DNA of 64,000 bases from Jannaschia faecimaris (GCF_900107415.1 NZ_FNPX01000014.1:39207-103206), one strand, 5' to 3'. Shown: positions 46,134 through 55,209, counted from the first letter of the stretch. Made by a program: numbers and translations. Notes: generated by a model from the letters alone, not told the origin.

Positions 46134-46475
46134 ATTTCCACTTCTCCCTGTGTGGATAACTTGCCTTCTGCCGTCGAACCAACAGGTTCGTTGGACCAAC
46201 GGCGACATCTTGCAAACCTGAATTTACGTTTCGGGTAGGGCCGCAAAATCGCAAGGCCTGACCGGGAGGTCAACCGGATAGTCGAAAAACGACATTTCCC
46301 TGTCGTTTCCGGGGAATACAGGGAGGGCGGCCGCCGGAGAACTGTTCAAAGCGTCGCAATATTCTCGGGGTGGTTACATTGCCGTAACGTAAAGTCAGCG
46401 CTGGACGCGCGCACCGGGGCGTGGCGATTCCGGGTAACGACGGGCCCCGAAGGGCCCGCTGGAGAGTTGCTTCAA
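46134..46475 (-). other. Intergenic region between the two paralogous binding-protein genes
   Basis: A 342-nt stretch. At its right end a hairpin of CGGGCCC (46441-46447) and GGGCCCG (46452-46458) follows the upstream copy and is nearly the same as the one after copy 1, a sign that the duplication included the terminator. The rest should hold an independent promoter for copy 1. No gene is seen. Confidence 0.6.
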
Positions 46476-47459
46476 TTACTGGAGCAGCGCGGCCAGATTT
46501 TCGCGCGCCGCGTCGTTGACCCATTCCTGCCAGACGTCGGAATAGGTGGTCAGGAAGTAAACCGAGGCTTCCTGGACCGAGGCGCTGTTATCATCCTGCC
46601 AGGCGAGGACCTCGCCCATCTGGTCATTGGTGAATCGCACGTTGTTGAGCAATTCGGTCAGGTCCGGGTGCTCTTCCTGAAAGGTCGTGGTGACCACCGT
46701 CTTGACGGGCACGACAGGGTAGGAGGTCACGCCAATTTCTTCGCAGTTCGGGTCGGAGTTACAGTCAAATGTCTCTTGGTCGAACGGGCCGAGGTCGACC
46801 TGCGTCATGTCGTACTTGCCCATAATGCTCGTCGGCTCCCAGTAGTATCCGAGCCACGGTTCCCCGTTCTCTACGGCGGAGGCCATGGACGTGGCGAGTG
46901 TCTCGCCCGAGCCGTGCTGGAAGACTTCGATGCCGGCCTCCTCGAACCCCGCGGCGCGGGCGTAGGCAGTCGTGGTGTTCTTGCAGGCCCAACCATCGGG
47001 GCAGCTGTGCAGCCGACCCCCGATCAGTTCTGGATTGGCCAGGACGCCCTCCACCGTCGCCAGCTCAGGATGCTCCTCGACCAGGTATGTCGGAACGTAG
47101 AAGCCCTGAACCCCGCCATCCGAGAGGACATCGGCGAGCGTCACGATAGCGCCAGCGGCCGAAAGCTCGTCGTAGCCGGGATTACCGTTGGTCCAGACCT
47201 CGGTGACGATGTCGGGCGACCCGGTCTCGGCGACGGAAACCATCGCGGGCGTGGTGGCCGAGGGAATGGCGCTCACGTCGCAACCATAACCCTGCTCCAT
47301 CAGGAACTTTGCGACATTTGTGACGATGGCGGCCGAGGCCCAGTCCATCTCGGTGATTGAAACCTCGCCGCAGGCGGCGTGGCCGTCGGCAAGGGCGGGG
47401 CCTGCGAAACTGGTCGCGGCGGTTGCGGCAAAGGCAGTTGTCGTAAGAAATTTCTTCAT
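46476..47459 (-). CDS. Glycine betaine-type ABC substrate-binding protein, copy 2
   Basis: A 327-residue paralogue of the downstream binding protein, equal in length and sharing the signal peptide style (MKKFLTTTAFAATAATSFAG), the ACGEVSITEMDWASAAIV segment, HGSGETLATSMASAV and WLGYYWEPTS. Differences cluster in the middle of the protein (e.g. CKNTTTAYARAAGFEEA), where ligand specificity could diverge. The true start at 47459 excludes 53 upstream residues of an artificial longer frame. It is the first gene of the osmoprotectant operon. Confidence 0.9.
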   Translation of the reverse strand: MKKFLTTTAFAATAATSFAGPALADGHAACGEVSITEMDWASAAIVTNVAKFLMEQGYGCDVSAIPSATTPAMVSVAETGSPDIVTEVWTNGNPGYDELSAAGAIVTLADVLSDGGVQGFYVPTYLVEEHPELATVEGVLANPELIGGRLHSCPDGWACKNTTTAYARAAGFEEAGIEVFQHGSGETLATSMASAVENGEPWLGYYWEPTSIMGKYDMTQVDLGPFDQETFDCNSDPNCEEIGVTSYPVVPVKTVVTTTFQEEHPDLTELLNNVRFTNDQMGEVLAWQDDNSASVQEASVYFLTTYSDVWQEWVNDAARENLAALLQ

Positions 47460-47643
47460 GGGTCCACATTTCCTTGATGGGTGGCCGATGGATCGACCCC
47501 GGCGCGGCTCCGCCGATCCAAGGTGAACCGACCCCCGCCGCACGGTTGAGCAATCGAAGCTGACAAGCCCGGAGGCAGCCGTCAACCGGAAGGACGTGAC
47601 ACCGCGACCACTGGTCACGCCATGCCGGTCAGGTGGAGATTGT

Positions 47644-48453
47644 TCAGATGACGACGTCCACGCCGGGCAGGTTGAGCGAACGGATTAGATCCCGTACTTC
47701 CTGCCGGGCGGCCACGTTGCTCAGGTTCAGGTTTGCGATCCCGATGTCCTTGAGGTCCAGCAAGGTCATCCCGCGGGGGAAAAGCTCCCGGAAGATGACC
47801 CGCTCGGTGAAGCCGGGGGCCACACGGAAGCCGATGCGCTTGGACAGGTCTTCCAGCGCCTGGCCCATCTTACGCTTGTTGTGCATCTCCTGCGCGCCAA
47901 GACGGTTACGCAATACGATCCAGTCAATCGGCTTCAGGCCTGCTTTCGCGCGCAGTTGCCGGGCGTGCCAGACCATCTCGGAGTAAACCGATGGGCCCAT
48001 GATCTTGCCTGTGTCCGGGTCGATCCGGGCCAGCAGGTCGAAATCCACGAAACTATCGTTCAACGGCGTGACCAACGTGTCGGCGAGGCTGTGCGCGACC
48101 TGGCTCAGGCGGGTATGACTTCCGGGGCAGTCGATGACGATGAAATCGACCTTCTCCTCCAGTCCCGCCACGGCCATGGACAAGGATTTGTCAAAGGGGT
48201 TTTCCCCTTCGGCCAGATCTGCCCGGTCGACCTTGGGCAGGCCCATAACCTCTGGCGTCGGCAGTGTTACACCGTGTCGCGCGCCGTAATCGACCCGATT
48301 TTCAAGGTACCGCGTGAATGTCCGTTGCCGCAGGTCAAGGTCCAGGACCCCCACGTTCAAACCATTGCGCACCAGTGCCGTCGCCGTGTGCATGCACGTG
48401 GTCGACTTGCCCGATCCGCCCTTTTCATTGCCGAAGACGATGATGTGCGCCAT
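47644..48453 (-). CDS. mipZ: Division plane positioning ATPase MipZ
   Basis: A 269-residue ParA/MinD-superfamily ATPase with the deviant Walker A motif GNEKGGSGKSTTCMHTATAL near residue 8. The family markers LDLDLRQRTFTRYLENR and IVIDCPGSHTRLSQVAHSLADTLVTPLNDSFVDFDLL are those of MipZ of Caulobacter and Rhodobacter, which forms gradients from ParB-bound poles and keeps FtsZ at mid-cell. It is monocistronic; the copy number of related ParA genes cannot be judged here. Confidence 0.94.
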   Translation of the reverse strand: MAHIIVFGNEKGGSGKSTTCMHTATALVRNGLNVGVLDLDLRQRTFTRYLENRVDYGARHGVTLPTPEVMGLPKVDRADLAEGENPFDKSLSMAVAGLEEKVDFIVIDCPGSHTRLSQVAHSLADTLVTPLNDSFVDFDLLARIDPDTGKIMGPSVYSEMVWHARQLRAKAGLKPIDWIVLRNRLGAQEMHNKRKMGQALEDLSKRIGFRVAPGFTERVIFRELFPRGMTLLDLKDIGIANLNLSNVAARQEVRDLIRSLNLPGVDVVI

Positions 48454-48638
48454 TGGCCCGACCCCTGTCTGTCCTTGCCCGTTCGTCGGGCCTTACCCCT
48501 GTCTTAAGGTGTGTTTTCACGGTTGCCCAGAAAGTGCGAATCGGTTCGTGGGGAAAAAGCTGTAGCGTTGCCAAAAAAGCCGCGGCCCGCGAATGTGGGG
48601 AAGCGAACGACCGGGCTTCCGTGCTCGCAAACGAAAAA

Positions 48639-48658
48639 CGCCGCCCCGGAGGGCGGCG
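48639..48658 (-). terminator. Terminator after rpmE
   Basis: CGCCGCCC (48639-48646) and GGGCGGCG (48651-48658) pair around a 4-nt loop. On the minus strand TTTTTCG follows, giving a classical intrinsic terminator 26 nt downstream of the rpmE stop. Confidence 0.85.
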
Positions 48659-48684
48659 CTTTGATCAACAGGCTCGGTCGTGGC

Positions 48685-48906
48685 TCAGAAGCCCAGACCG
48701 GCGTACTTGTTCTTGAACTTCGACACGCGGCCACCGGTGTCCATCAGACGCGACGTGCCGCCGGTCCATGCTGGGTGGACCGAGGGATCGATGTCGAGCG
48801 ACAGTTGGTCGCCCTCGGCTCCCCAGGTCGACTTCATCTGAACGACAGTGCCATCGACCAGTTTGACGTCGATGGAATGGTAGTCGGGATGCAGGTCCTT
48901 CTTCAT
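48685..48906 (-). CDS. rpmE: 50S ribosomal protein L31
   Basis: A 73-residue ribosomal protein beginning [20 protein letters not shown]. The CxxC zinc motif is absent, so this is the zinc-independent (C-) form. The ATG at 48906 was chosen over the GTG three bases upstream because AAGGAG stands 7 nt before it. It follows rplS by 11 nt and ends at a terminator. Confidence 0.95.
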   Translation of the reverse strand: MKKDLHPDYHSIDVKLVDGTVVQMKSTWGAEGDQLSLDIDPSVHPAWTGGTSRLMDTGGRVSKFKNKYAGLGF

Positions 48907-48917
48907 CACAACTCTCC

Positions 48918-49295
48918 TTAGCTTGCTTTGGGGGCGCGGTAGTTGGTCTGCTCGACGATGCGAGCCGACTTACCACGACGGGTGCGCAGGAAATACAACT
49001 TCGAGCGACGGACGCGGCCACGGCGCACGACGGTGATGCTGTCGATGTTGGTCGAGTGCAGGGGGAACACACGCTCCACGCCCTCACCAAAGGAGATCTT
49101 GCGAACCGTGAACGCGCCGGCGATGCCGGATCCGTTCTTGCGGCTGATGCAGACGCCTTCGTAATTCTGAACGCGCGTGCGCGTGCCTTCGGTCACTTTG
49201 AAGCCGACGCGAATCGTGTCGCCAGCCTTGAAGTCCGGAATGTCGTTGCCGAGTGCGGCAATTTGCTCCGCCTCGATCTGTGCGATCAGGTCCAT
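48918..49295 (-). CDS. rplS: 50S ribosomal protein L19
   Basis: A 125-residue protein of the large-subunit interface. Diagnostic segments are [40 protein letters not shown] and [28 protein letters not shown] site stands just before the ATG. It is the usual downstream neighbour of trmD; a 168-nt interval with a hairpin (CGCCCCG/CGGGGCG, near 49388-49408) separates them. Confidence 0.96.
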   Translation of the reverse strand: MDLIAQIEAEQIAALGNDIPDFKAGDTIRVGFKVTEGTRTRVQNYEGVCISRKNGSGIAGAFTVRKISFGEGVERVFPLHSTNIDSITVVRRGRVRRSKLYFLRTRRGKSARIVEQTNYRAPKAS

Positions 49296-49463
49296 TGGAC
49301 CCTCCTATGATACGACGCGGTTTGCCCGCGGATGATGTCCTGCACCTTTGCGGCGCGGCTGTTCTTTATTAGAAACGCAGAGCGCCCCGGTGAAACGGGG
49401 CGATACGCTTGGCGCGGCGATACATCGAAGTGCCCGTCGGTGCAAGACCCGGGAGGCTGCGCC

Positions 49464-50243
49464 TCAATCCTTCCGGCGATACAAATTCCAAAGGTCTGGC
49501 CGCCGTTCGCGCGTCAGAGCCTCGGACTGTTCGCGCCGCCATTCCGCGACCTTGCCATGGTTTCCCGATGTCAAAACCTCGGGGATGATGCGCCCCATCC
49601 ACTCGGCGGGTTTGGTGTATTGCGGATGTTCGAGAAGCCCGTTGGAGAAGCTTTCCTCTTCGGTCGAAGCCATGTTCCCGATCACGCCGGGAAGCAGGCG
49701 GACCGTCGCATCCAATAGGGCCTGCGCCGCGATTTCCCCGCCAGTCAGGACGAAATCACCAAGGCTCACCTCGGTCATGTCAAAATGGTCCAGGACCCGC
49801 TGATCGACGCCCTCGAACCGGCCGCAAAGCAGCGTTACACCGGGTCCGGCGGCCAGTTTTTGCGCCATGCTCTGGTCAAAGGGCCGACCGCGCGGGCTCA
49901 GGTAGATCATCGGACCGGGGCCGCGCGCATCTTGCAGCGCTGCGGCAACCACGTCGGGCCGCAGGACCAGCCCGGCTCCACCACCGGCGGGCGTGTCGTC
50001 GACTTTGCGGTGCTTGCCTTCGCCATAGCGGCGCAGGTCTGTCGTTCGCAAAGACCAAAGCCCTTTGTCCAAGGCGGTTCCCGTCAGGCTGTGGCCAAGA
50101 ACGCCCGGAAACGCCTCCGGGAAAAGCGTTACGACATTGGCTTGCCAGGATGTCGGACTGACCTGCGCCTCGTCCATCAGGTCACGCGGCTGCAACGAGG
50201 CGCGGATCGACTTCTGGCCGTGGGATCTGGTCGGAGCGGACAT
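49464..50243 (-). CDS. trmD: tRNA (guanine-N1)-methyltransferase TrmD
   Basis: A 259-residue SPOUT methyltransferase making m1G37 in tRNAs. Motifs: VVTLFPEAFPGVLGHSLTGTAL, LRRYGEGKHRKVDDTPAGGG, YLSPRGRPFDQSM, LLCGRFEGVDQRV and SLGDFVLTGGEIAA with the trefoil knot. The start at 50243 has AAGGGAC upstream and fits the N-terminal extension seen in Rhodobacteraceae; an ATG at 50177 would give the core protein only. Confidence 0.95.
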   Translation of the reverse strand: MSAPTRSHGQKSIRASLQPRDLMDEAQVSPTSWQANVVTLFPEAFPGVLGHSLTGTALDKGLWSLRTTDLRRYGEGKHRKVDDTPAGGGAGLVLRPDVVAAALQDARGPGPMIYLSPRGRPFDQSMAQKLAAGPGVTLLCGRFEGVDQRVLDHFDMTEVSLGDFVLTGGEIAAQALLDATVRLLPGVIGNMASTEEESFSNGLLEHPQYTKPAEWMGRIIPEVLTSGNHGKVAEWRREQSEALTRERRPDLWNLYRRKD

Positions 50244-50284
50244 GCCCGTCCCTTAGCGAAGGGACGGGCGCGGGGGAAGGTGCT

Positions 50285-50443
50285 TCAGGCGGCGAAGACG
50301 CCGAGCAGACCGAGGATGCCCAAGACGAGTGCAGGGACCACGAGGATCGTAGCCCCCGACAGGGCGACGCCCGAGAACTGACCGAGGCCAAGAAACGCCG
50401 CGATGGCGGCGGCAACGATGAGGATGATGATTCTCTGTAGCAT
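50285..50443 (-). CDS. Small hydrophobic protein, DUF1328 (UPF0391)-like
   Basis: A 52-residue protein starting MLQRIIILIVAAAIAAFLGLG and ending GILGLLGVFAA, almost entirely hydrophobic with two membrane segments. The pattern of a hydrophobic N-terminus, an internal AAFLGLGQFSG and a leucine/valine-rich second helix is that of UPF0391/DUF1328 proteins, though the match is loose. An AGGAAAC site stands 6 nt before the ATG. It lies between rimM and trmD on the same strand and is short enough to be missed by ORF filters. Confidence 0.72.
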   Translation of the reverse strand: MLQRIIILIVAAAIAAFLGLGQFSGVALSGATILVVPALVLGILGLLGVFAA

Positions 50444-50542
50444 TTCGAGTTTCCTGCAGGTTGGTCACGGCCAAAGCGCCGCGGGTCTCGAAGCAGTTTC
50501 CTTGGACATGAACGAAGTATGACTTGCCCGAATTCCGTGGAA

Positions 50543-51079
50543 TCAATCGATGGGCGGCATCTCTTCGTCGTCGCTTTCGTCGCCGGGCAGCAGGCCACGA
50601 GGCGGGTCGACGACGATGCGCCCCGCAGTCAGGTCGACCGTAGGCACGATTGCGCGGGTAAAGGGGATCAGGACGGGTGTACCGCCGATCCGCACTTCCA
50701 GAATGTCACCGGCACCGTGATCATGCACCGCGTGAACACAGCCCAGCGTCTCGCCGCCGGTGTCCACCGCGGTCAGGCCGATCAGATCGGAATGGTAAAA
50801 TTCATCGTCGGGCAGGGCGGGCAGGGCGTCGCGGTGCGCCCAGAGACGTTGACCCTTCAGGGCGTCAGCCGCCTCCTTGTGTGGGACGCCTGACAGGCGA
50901 ACGGCATAGCCGCCCTTGATCGGGCGGATCACGGTCAGCTTGGCCGTGGTGCCATTGTCGAATGTGACGGGGCCATAGTCGCCGATGGCGCTGGGGTCGG
51001 CGCAGAAGCTCTTGACCCGCGCTTCGCCGCGCACGCCGTAACTTCCCATGACGGCTCCAAGGCAGACGTGATCTTTCAT
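50543..51079 (-). CDS. rimM: 16S rRNA processing protein RimM
   Basis: A 178-residue ribosome maturation factor for the 30S head. It begins MKDHVCLGAVMGSYGVRGEA (barrel domain) and has DEFYHSDLIGLTAVDTGGE and VLIPFTRAIVPTVDLTAGRI, the PRC-barrel. The acidic tail GDESDDEEMPPID is typical of Rhodobacteraceae. Its ATG overlaps the stop of the small membrane protein gene, so a longer upstream frame is not the true start. Confidence 0.95.
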   Translation of the reverse strand: MKDHVCLGAVMGSYGVRGEARVKSFCADPSAIGDYGPVTFDNGTTAKLTVIRPIKGGYAVRLSGVPHKEAADALKGQRLWAHRDALPALPDDEFYHSDLIGLTAVDTGGETLGCVHAVHDHGAGDILEVRIGGTPVLIPFTRAIVPTVDLTAGRIVVDPPRGLLPGDESDDEEMPPID

Positions 51080-51267
51080 GACGTTTCCACAACGAAAATG
51101 AAGGCTACGGCGCTGACTGCGGCGCTGGCAAGAATGCCGGCACCCATCCAGCGCAGCCAAGGGACGCGCGGCTGGATCATGGCAACGAATGCGCCGGTCA
51201 GAACCAGGCTGCCGATCGCCAGAAGCGGTATGAAGACATGGGCGGGCATCGTGTGGCTGTCGGACAT
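51076..51267 (-). CDS. Small two-helix membrane protein between rpsP and rimM
   Basis: A 63-residue protein with two predicted membrane helices (VFIPLLAIGSLVLTGAFVAM and WMGAGILASAAVSAVAFIFV) joined by a short loop with a PRVPWLRW motif. It is coupled to rimM by an ATGA overlap and sits 39 nt after rpsP. No family is recognised. The position in the ribosome-maturation operon does not prove a role there. The ribosome-binding site is weak; a second in-frame ATG lies six codons downstream. Confidence 0.72.
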   Translation of the reverse strand: MSDSHTMPAHVFIPLLAIGSLVLTGAFVAMIQPRVPWLRWMGAGILASAAVSAVAFIFVVETS

Positions 51268-51306
51268 GAAACGGACGGACCGATGTGGCCCGCCCGGATG
51301 CCGGTC

Positions 51307-51735
51307 TTACTCGGCGGTTTCTTCGGCGGCGGCCTCTTCGGCCGGGGCTTCTTCCGGAGCCGGAGCGTTCTTGGCTTCCTCGGCGGCGGCGGCGGCGGCT
51401 TCAGCCTTCTCGGCCTTTTCCTTGGCTCGGTCTTGTGCGGCCTTGCCGGGCTCGCCCTTCTTCAGGTTTGCGCGCTCCTTCTTGGGCAGCACGTCAGCCG
51501 CTTCCAGGAAGCGCGACACGCGGTCGGTCGGCTTGGCACCCTGATCCAGCCAGTACTGCACGCGCTCCATGTTCATCTTCACGCGATCTTCCGAGTCCTT
51601 CGGGAGCAGCGGGTTATAGGTGCCCAGCTTCTCGATGAAGCGGCCGTCGCGGGCCATGCGGCTGTCGGCGGCGACGATGGAGTAGTGCGGGCGCTTCTTG
51701 GAGCCGCCGCGGGCGAGGCGAATTTTCATGGCCAT
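51307..51735 (-). CDS. rpsP: 30S ribosomal protein S16
   Basis: A 142-residue S16. Residues 1-85 form the conserved body ([55 protein letters not shown]). The remaining 55 residues are a lysine/alanine/glutamate-rich tail ([20 protein letters not shown]), probably a flexible helix; such tails are found in alphaproteobacterial S16. The ATG at 51735 with AAGGA upstream was chosen. Confidence 0.95.
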   Translation of the reverse strand: MAMKIRLARGGSKKRPHYSIVAADSRMARDGRFIEKLGTYNPLLPKDSEDRVKMNMERVQYWLDQGAKPTDRVSRFLEAADVLPKKERANLKKGEPGKAAQDRAKEKAEKAEAAAAAAEEAKNAPAPEEAPAEEAAAEETAE

Positions 51736-51762
51736 GATATATAGTCCTTCGGTTTGAGTGTC

Positions 51763-52059
51763 TTACGATTGATGTTGTTTATGGTGCTGGATGACTTCCT
51801 CGATGATGAAGGCGAGGAATTTCTTGGCGAAGTCGGGATCGAGCCCGGCTTCTACGGCGAGCTTTTCAAGGCGCGCGATCTGGTTGGCTTCCCGGTTGGG
51901 ATCGGAGGGCGGAAGGTCGTGCTCCGCCTTGAGGACGCCCACCGCCTGCGTATGCGAAAACCGCTCGGCCAAGGTGTAGACGAGCACCGCATCAAGGCGG
52001 TCGATGCTGGCGCGGTGATCGGCCAGCAAGGCGGCGGCGCGGGTGACGGGGTCGCTCAT
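51763..52059 (-). CDS. Chorismate mutase (AroQ class)
   Basis: A 98-residue all-helical enzyme. The pattern LLADHRASIDRLDAVLVYTL, then AERFSHTQAVGVLKAEHDLPPSD and EANQIARLEKLA matches AroQ-type chorismate mutase, which converts chorismate to prephenate. It is placed before rpsP in Rhodobacteraceae. Its ATG overlaps the stop of a 44-residue upstream ORF. Confidence 0.88.
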   Translation of the reverse strand: MSDPVTRAAALLADHRASIDRLDAVLVYTLAERFSHTQAVGVLKAEHDLPPSDPNREANQIARLEKLAVEAGLDPDFAKKFLAFIIEEVIQHHKQHQS

Positions 52060-52190
52060 GCTGCACCTTCCTGCATCTGGTGCCAGAGCAGGACGCGCCC
52101 GCCATGGCCGGACACCCGTAGGGCTTCACCCGGGCAGGAAAGCGCGGCGACCCGCAGTATAGCAGGGTTTGCGACGGCAACGATGATCAC
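52056..52190 (-). CDS. 44-residue coupled ORF of unknown function
   Basis: Reading from a GTG (52188-52190) that overlaps the stop of the NIPSNAP-like gene (GTGA) to a TGA overlapping the chorismate mutase ATG (ATGA). The product MIIVAVANPAILRVAALSCP... ends in HQMQEGAA and has an N-terminal hydrophobic half. The exact coupling on both sides makes translation probable. No homologue is recognised; it could equally be a coupling spacer. It is below usual ORF length limits. Confidence 0.5.
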   Translation of the reverse strand: MIIVAVANPAILRVAALSCPGEALRVSGHGGRVLLWHQMQEGAA

Positions 52191-52519
52191 AGGCCCAGCT
52201 CCTCTGGCGATGTGCCATCGAACAGCGGGCGGGTGAATGAGCGGTCGTAGCGGCGGATGCAGTTGGCTTTCTTGGCAAACTCATAGGCCCGCAGGCAATC
52301 CGCGTCCTTCCACATGTCTGCGCGATACGCCTCATAGGCGGCCAGCGACGGGAAGGAGAAGTGACAATAGGCTATGTCATTCGGCCCCTCGTGCGGCATG
52401 TGGTAGCCGTGGTGCGTGCCGCCCATCGCCGGGATTTTCCCGAGCCAGAACTTGGCATAGGTCTCGAACTCCGACAGCTTGTCGGGGTCGATTTCGTATC
52501 TAACGGTGCAGGTGATCAT
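52187..52519 (-). CDS. NIPSNAP family protein
   Basis: A 110-residue dimeric ferredoxin-like fold protein. The NIPSNAP pattern is visible: MITCTVRYEIDPDKLSEFE, then GGTHHGYHMPHEGPNDIAYC and FPSLAAYEAYRADM. Members bind small molecules or act as weak monooxygenase-like enzymes; the function is not known. It overlaps the acetyltransferase gene upstream (ATGA) and the 44-residue ORF downstream. Confidence 0.85.
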   Translation of the reverse strand: MITCTVRYEIDPDKLSEFETYAKFWLGKIPAMGGTHHGYHMPHEGPNDIAYCHFSFPSLAAYEAYRADMWKDADCLRAYEFAKKANCIRRYDRSFTRPLFDGTSPEELGL

Positions 52520-53043
52520 GCGGCGATCTCCTGCGGGGCGGGGTGGCGCCAGATCTTGAGCTCACCGAATTTCGGATGTTGGAAAGCGCCGTCGCGCCGC
52601 GCGCCCATACGTTCGGCCAAGGCGATCGAAGCCTTGTTCTCGCCGTCGATGGAAGAAATGAGGGTGGTCATACCGCCCGGACCATAGGCCCAGTCGCGGG
52701 CCGCACGGGCCGCTTCGATACCGTATCCCTGGCCATTGGCCCACAGCATCCAGCCGATCTCGGGTTCGGGCCAGTCTAGCGGGTGATGCAGGCCGATAAG
52801 GCCGATGGCCGCGTCGTCACCCTTGCGGGTCACGATCCAACGCCCGAAGCCGCGAAACGCCCAGTGTCCGACCACACCGGCAAGGTAGCGCCAGGCTTCC
52901 CAACCGGCCTGCGGACCGCCGACGTAGCGGGCTGCATCCGACGCGTAGAATTCGGCGAACGGCGTCACATCCTCGGCCCGCGGCGCACGCAGGGTCAGGC
53001 GCTCGGTCGCGAGCGTGGGGATATGAAAGCTCCCGTCGGTCAT
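52516..53043 (-). CDS. GNAT family N-acetyltransferase (RimJ/RimL type)
   Basis: A 175-residue GNAT protein of the Acetyltransf_3 class. It has the beginning IPTLATERLTLRAPRAEDVT, the motif A region IGWMLWANGQGYGIEAARAA and the final GENKASIALAERMGARRDG. The substrate is not known; RimJ/RimL-type enzymes acetylate ribosomal proteins or other amines. Its ATG overlaps the ffh stop codon, so it belongs to the ffh operon. Confidence 0.9.
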   Translation of the reverse strand: MTDGSFHIPTLATERLTLRAPRAEDVTPFAEFYASDAARYVGGPQAGWEAWRYLAGVVGHWAFRGFGRWIVTRKGDDAAIGLIGLHHPLDWPEPEIGWMLWANGQGYGIEAARAARDWAYGPGGMTTLISSIDGENKASIALAERMGARRDGAFQHPKFGELKIWRHPAPQEIAA

Positions 53044-54518
53044 TTCTTGCCGCCAAAGCCCTTGGGCAGGGTCATGCCGCCGGGCATGCCCGGCATCCCC
53101 TTCATGGAGCCGAGTTGCTTGGACGCGGCCTCGAGCGCCGCGGGGTCCATCTGCGACGGATCGGGCATCCCGCCGCCCTTGCCGCCCATCATGGCCATTG
53201 CTTTCTTGAGCATACCGCCCTTGCCCATCTTCTTCATCATGTCGGCCATCTGGCGGTGCATCTTCAGAAGCTGGTTCAACTCCTGCACTTCCAGACCGGC
53301 CCCCTTGGCAATTCGCTTCTTCCGACTGGCCTGAAGCAGGGCGGGCTGGGCACGCTCCCGCTTGGTCATCGAGTCGATCAGGGCGATCTGGCGCTTGAGG
53401 ACGTTGTCGTCGAGACCGGCCTTGTCCATCTGCTTGGCCATCTTGCCCATGCCGGGCATCATGCCCATCACGCCTTCCATGCCGCCCATCTTCTGCATCT
53501 GCGTGAGCTGACCTTTGAGGTCGTTCATGTTGAACAGACCTTTCTGGAAGCGCTTCATCATGCGCTCCTGGGCCTCGACCTCCATGACTTCCTGGGCCTT
53601 CTCGACCAGGGCGACGATATCGCCCATGCCCAGAATGCGACCGGCGATCCGGTCGGGCTCAAAGGTCTCCAATGCGTCCATCTTCTCGCCCAGACCGACG
53701 TAGCGAATGGGCTTGCCGGTGACGGCGCGCATGGACAGGGCGGCACCACCGCGTCCGTCGCCATCCATTCTTGTAAGGACGACGCCGGTGACGCCAACCT
53801 TGGCATCGAATTCCTGCGCGACCTCCACCGCGACCTGACCCGTCAGGCCATCGACCACCAACAGTGTCTCGCGCGGTTGAACGGCGGCGTGGACGGCGGC
53901 GACTTCGTCCATCAGGACCTGGTCGATCTGAAGGCGACCGGCAGTGTCGAGCATGTAGACATCATAACCGCCCAAGCTGGCCTGTTGCTTGGCCCGCTTG
54001 GCTATGTCCACCGGGCGCTGACCCGGCACGATGGGCAGGGTATCAACGCCGATTTGACCGCCCAGAATGGCCAGCTGCTCCATCGCGGCCGGGCGGTTCA
54101 CGTCGAGCGAGGCCATCAGCACGCGTTTGCCGTCCCGCTCTTTCAACCGCTTGGCCAGCTTGCCGGTCGTGGTCGTCTTGCCCGACCCCTGAAGGCCGAC
54201 CATCAGGATCGGCGCGGGCGGATTGTCGATCTTCAGCGGCGCGATACCGTCTTCGCCAGCCAGAACGAGTTTCAACTCGTCATGGACGATCTTGATGACC
54301 TGCTGGCCCGGCGTGATCGACTTGGTGACGGCGGCACCGGTGGCCTTGGTGGTGACGCGTTTGACGAAATCGCGCGCGACCTCCAGCGAGACGTCCGCCT
54401 CTAGCAGTGCCACGCGGACTTCGCGCATGGCGGTGCGGACGTCATCCTCGGACAGGGCACCCTGCTTTGTCAGGCGGTCGAAGACGCCGCCAAGGCGGTC
54501 TGACAGGCTCTCGAACAT
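53040..54518 (-). CDS. ffh: Signal recognition particle protein Ffh
   Basis: A 492-residue GTPase that binds signal sequences of nascent membrane proteins with 4.5S RNA. N domain [21 protein letters not shown] domain with [28 protein letters not shown] and [17 protein letters not shown]; a methionine-rich M domain ([19 protein letters not shown], then [15 protein letters not shown]). The start at 54518 has AAGGAG before it; a longer open frame to 54680 is not coding. No 4.5S RNA was seen in this window. Confidence 0.96.
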   Translation of the reverse strand: MFESLSDRLGGVFDRLTKQGALSEDDVRTAMREVRVALLEADVSLEVARDFVKRVTTKATGAAVTKSITPGQQVIKIVHDELKLVLAGEDGIAPLKIDNPPAPILMVGLQGSGKTTTTGKLAKRLKERDGKRVLMASLDVNRPAAMEQLAILGGQIGVDTLPIVPGQRPVDIAKRAKQQASLGGYDVYMLDTAGRLQIDQVLMDEVAAVHAAVQPRETLLVVDGLTGQVAVEVAQEFDAKVGVTGVVLTRMDGDGRGGAALSMRAVTGKPIRYVGLGEKMDALETFEPDRIAGRILGMGDIVALVEKAQEVMEVEAQERMMKRFQKGLFNMNDLKGQLTQMQKMGGMEGVMGMMPGMGKMAKQMDKAGLDDNVLKRQIALIDSMTKRERAQPALLQASRKKRIAKGAGLEVQELNQLLKMHRQMADMMKKMGKGGMLKKAMAMMGGKGGGMPDPSQMDPAALEAASKQLGSMKGMPGMPGGMTLPKGFGGKK

Positions 54519-54747
54519 GGGCCACTCTCCTTGTTGCTGGCACCCATATGGGGGCCAACGGCGAATACATGAACGCCCCCGCGGGCGTACAACGCTGGCG
54601 GAGGGCGATCCCCGACCGAGCCGGGGACCGGAAGGCACATGCTTCCGGGTTCGATTGGGCCGATACGGATTGTGCGGCACGGAGTCAAGTTGCAGGGCGG
54701 GCGCATCCCGACTAGCGGCTGGCCATCAGCCACGCGGAGCAATGACC

Positions 54748-55209
54748 ATGCAAACGATCTATAGCGACCTGCAACAGCTGGGCGGCAAGACCGAGCTGCC
54801 CGACAGCCCCGAGACAGCCATGCTGGAGCGTGTGCAGAACCCGCAGGCGGATATCGATTACTGCGTGCGCTTCACCGCGCCCGAATTCACCTCTCTTTGC
54901 CCGATGACAGGGCAGCCGGACTTCGCGCATCTGGTAATCGACTACGTGCCCGGTGACTGGCTGGTGGAGTCGAAGTCGCTCAAGCTGTTTCTTGGCAGTT
55001 TCCGCAATCACGGCGCGTTTCACGAGGATTGCACGATCTCGATCGCGCGGCGTCTGGCAGATGAGTTGAGCCCCCGGTGGTTGCGCATCGGGGGCTATTG
55101 GTATCCGCGGGGCGGCATACCGATCGACGTCTTCTGGCAGACCGGTGCCATACCCGAAGGCGTCTGGATCCCCGATCAGGGCGTGCCGCCGTACCGCGGG
55201 CGGGGCTGA
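54748..55209 (+). CDS. queF: NADPH-dependent 7-cyano-7-deazaguanine reductase
   Basis: A 153-residue type I QueF that reduces preQ0 to preQ1 in queuosine synthesis. The catalytic cysteine and aspartate lie in [36 protein letters not shown] has the conserved HE pair. The ATG at 54748 with GGAG 8 nt upstream is preferred to one at 54742. No preQ1 riboswitch was recognised in the 230 nt before it, although an eye scan would not exclude a variant. Confidence 0.93.
   Translation: MQTIYSDLQQLGGKTELPDSPETAMLERVQNPQADIDYCVRFTAPEFTSLCPMTGQPDFAHLVIDYVPGDWLVESKSLKLFLGSFRNHGAFHEDCTISIARRLADELSPRWLRIGGYWYPRGGIPIDVFWQTGAIPEGVWIPDQGVPPYRGRG

Noticed and set aside
49296..49463. An 18-residue basic peptide frame (MYRRAKRIAPFHRG...) before rplS, as a possible leader peptide.
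   Set aside because: No ribosome-binding site and no visible alternative hairpins that would make it an attenuator; left as plain intergenic sequence with a hairpin.
53115..54404. A 429-residue open frame opposite ffh.
   Set aside because: Histidine- and leucine-rich composition derives from the antisense of Ffh codons; no ribosome-binding site or domain.
54541..54747. A GGGTTCGATT stretch near 54648 that resembles a tRNA T-loop.
   Set aside because: No matching acceptor, anticodon or T-stem pairing could be formed; no tRNA is present.
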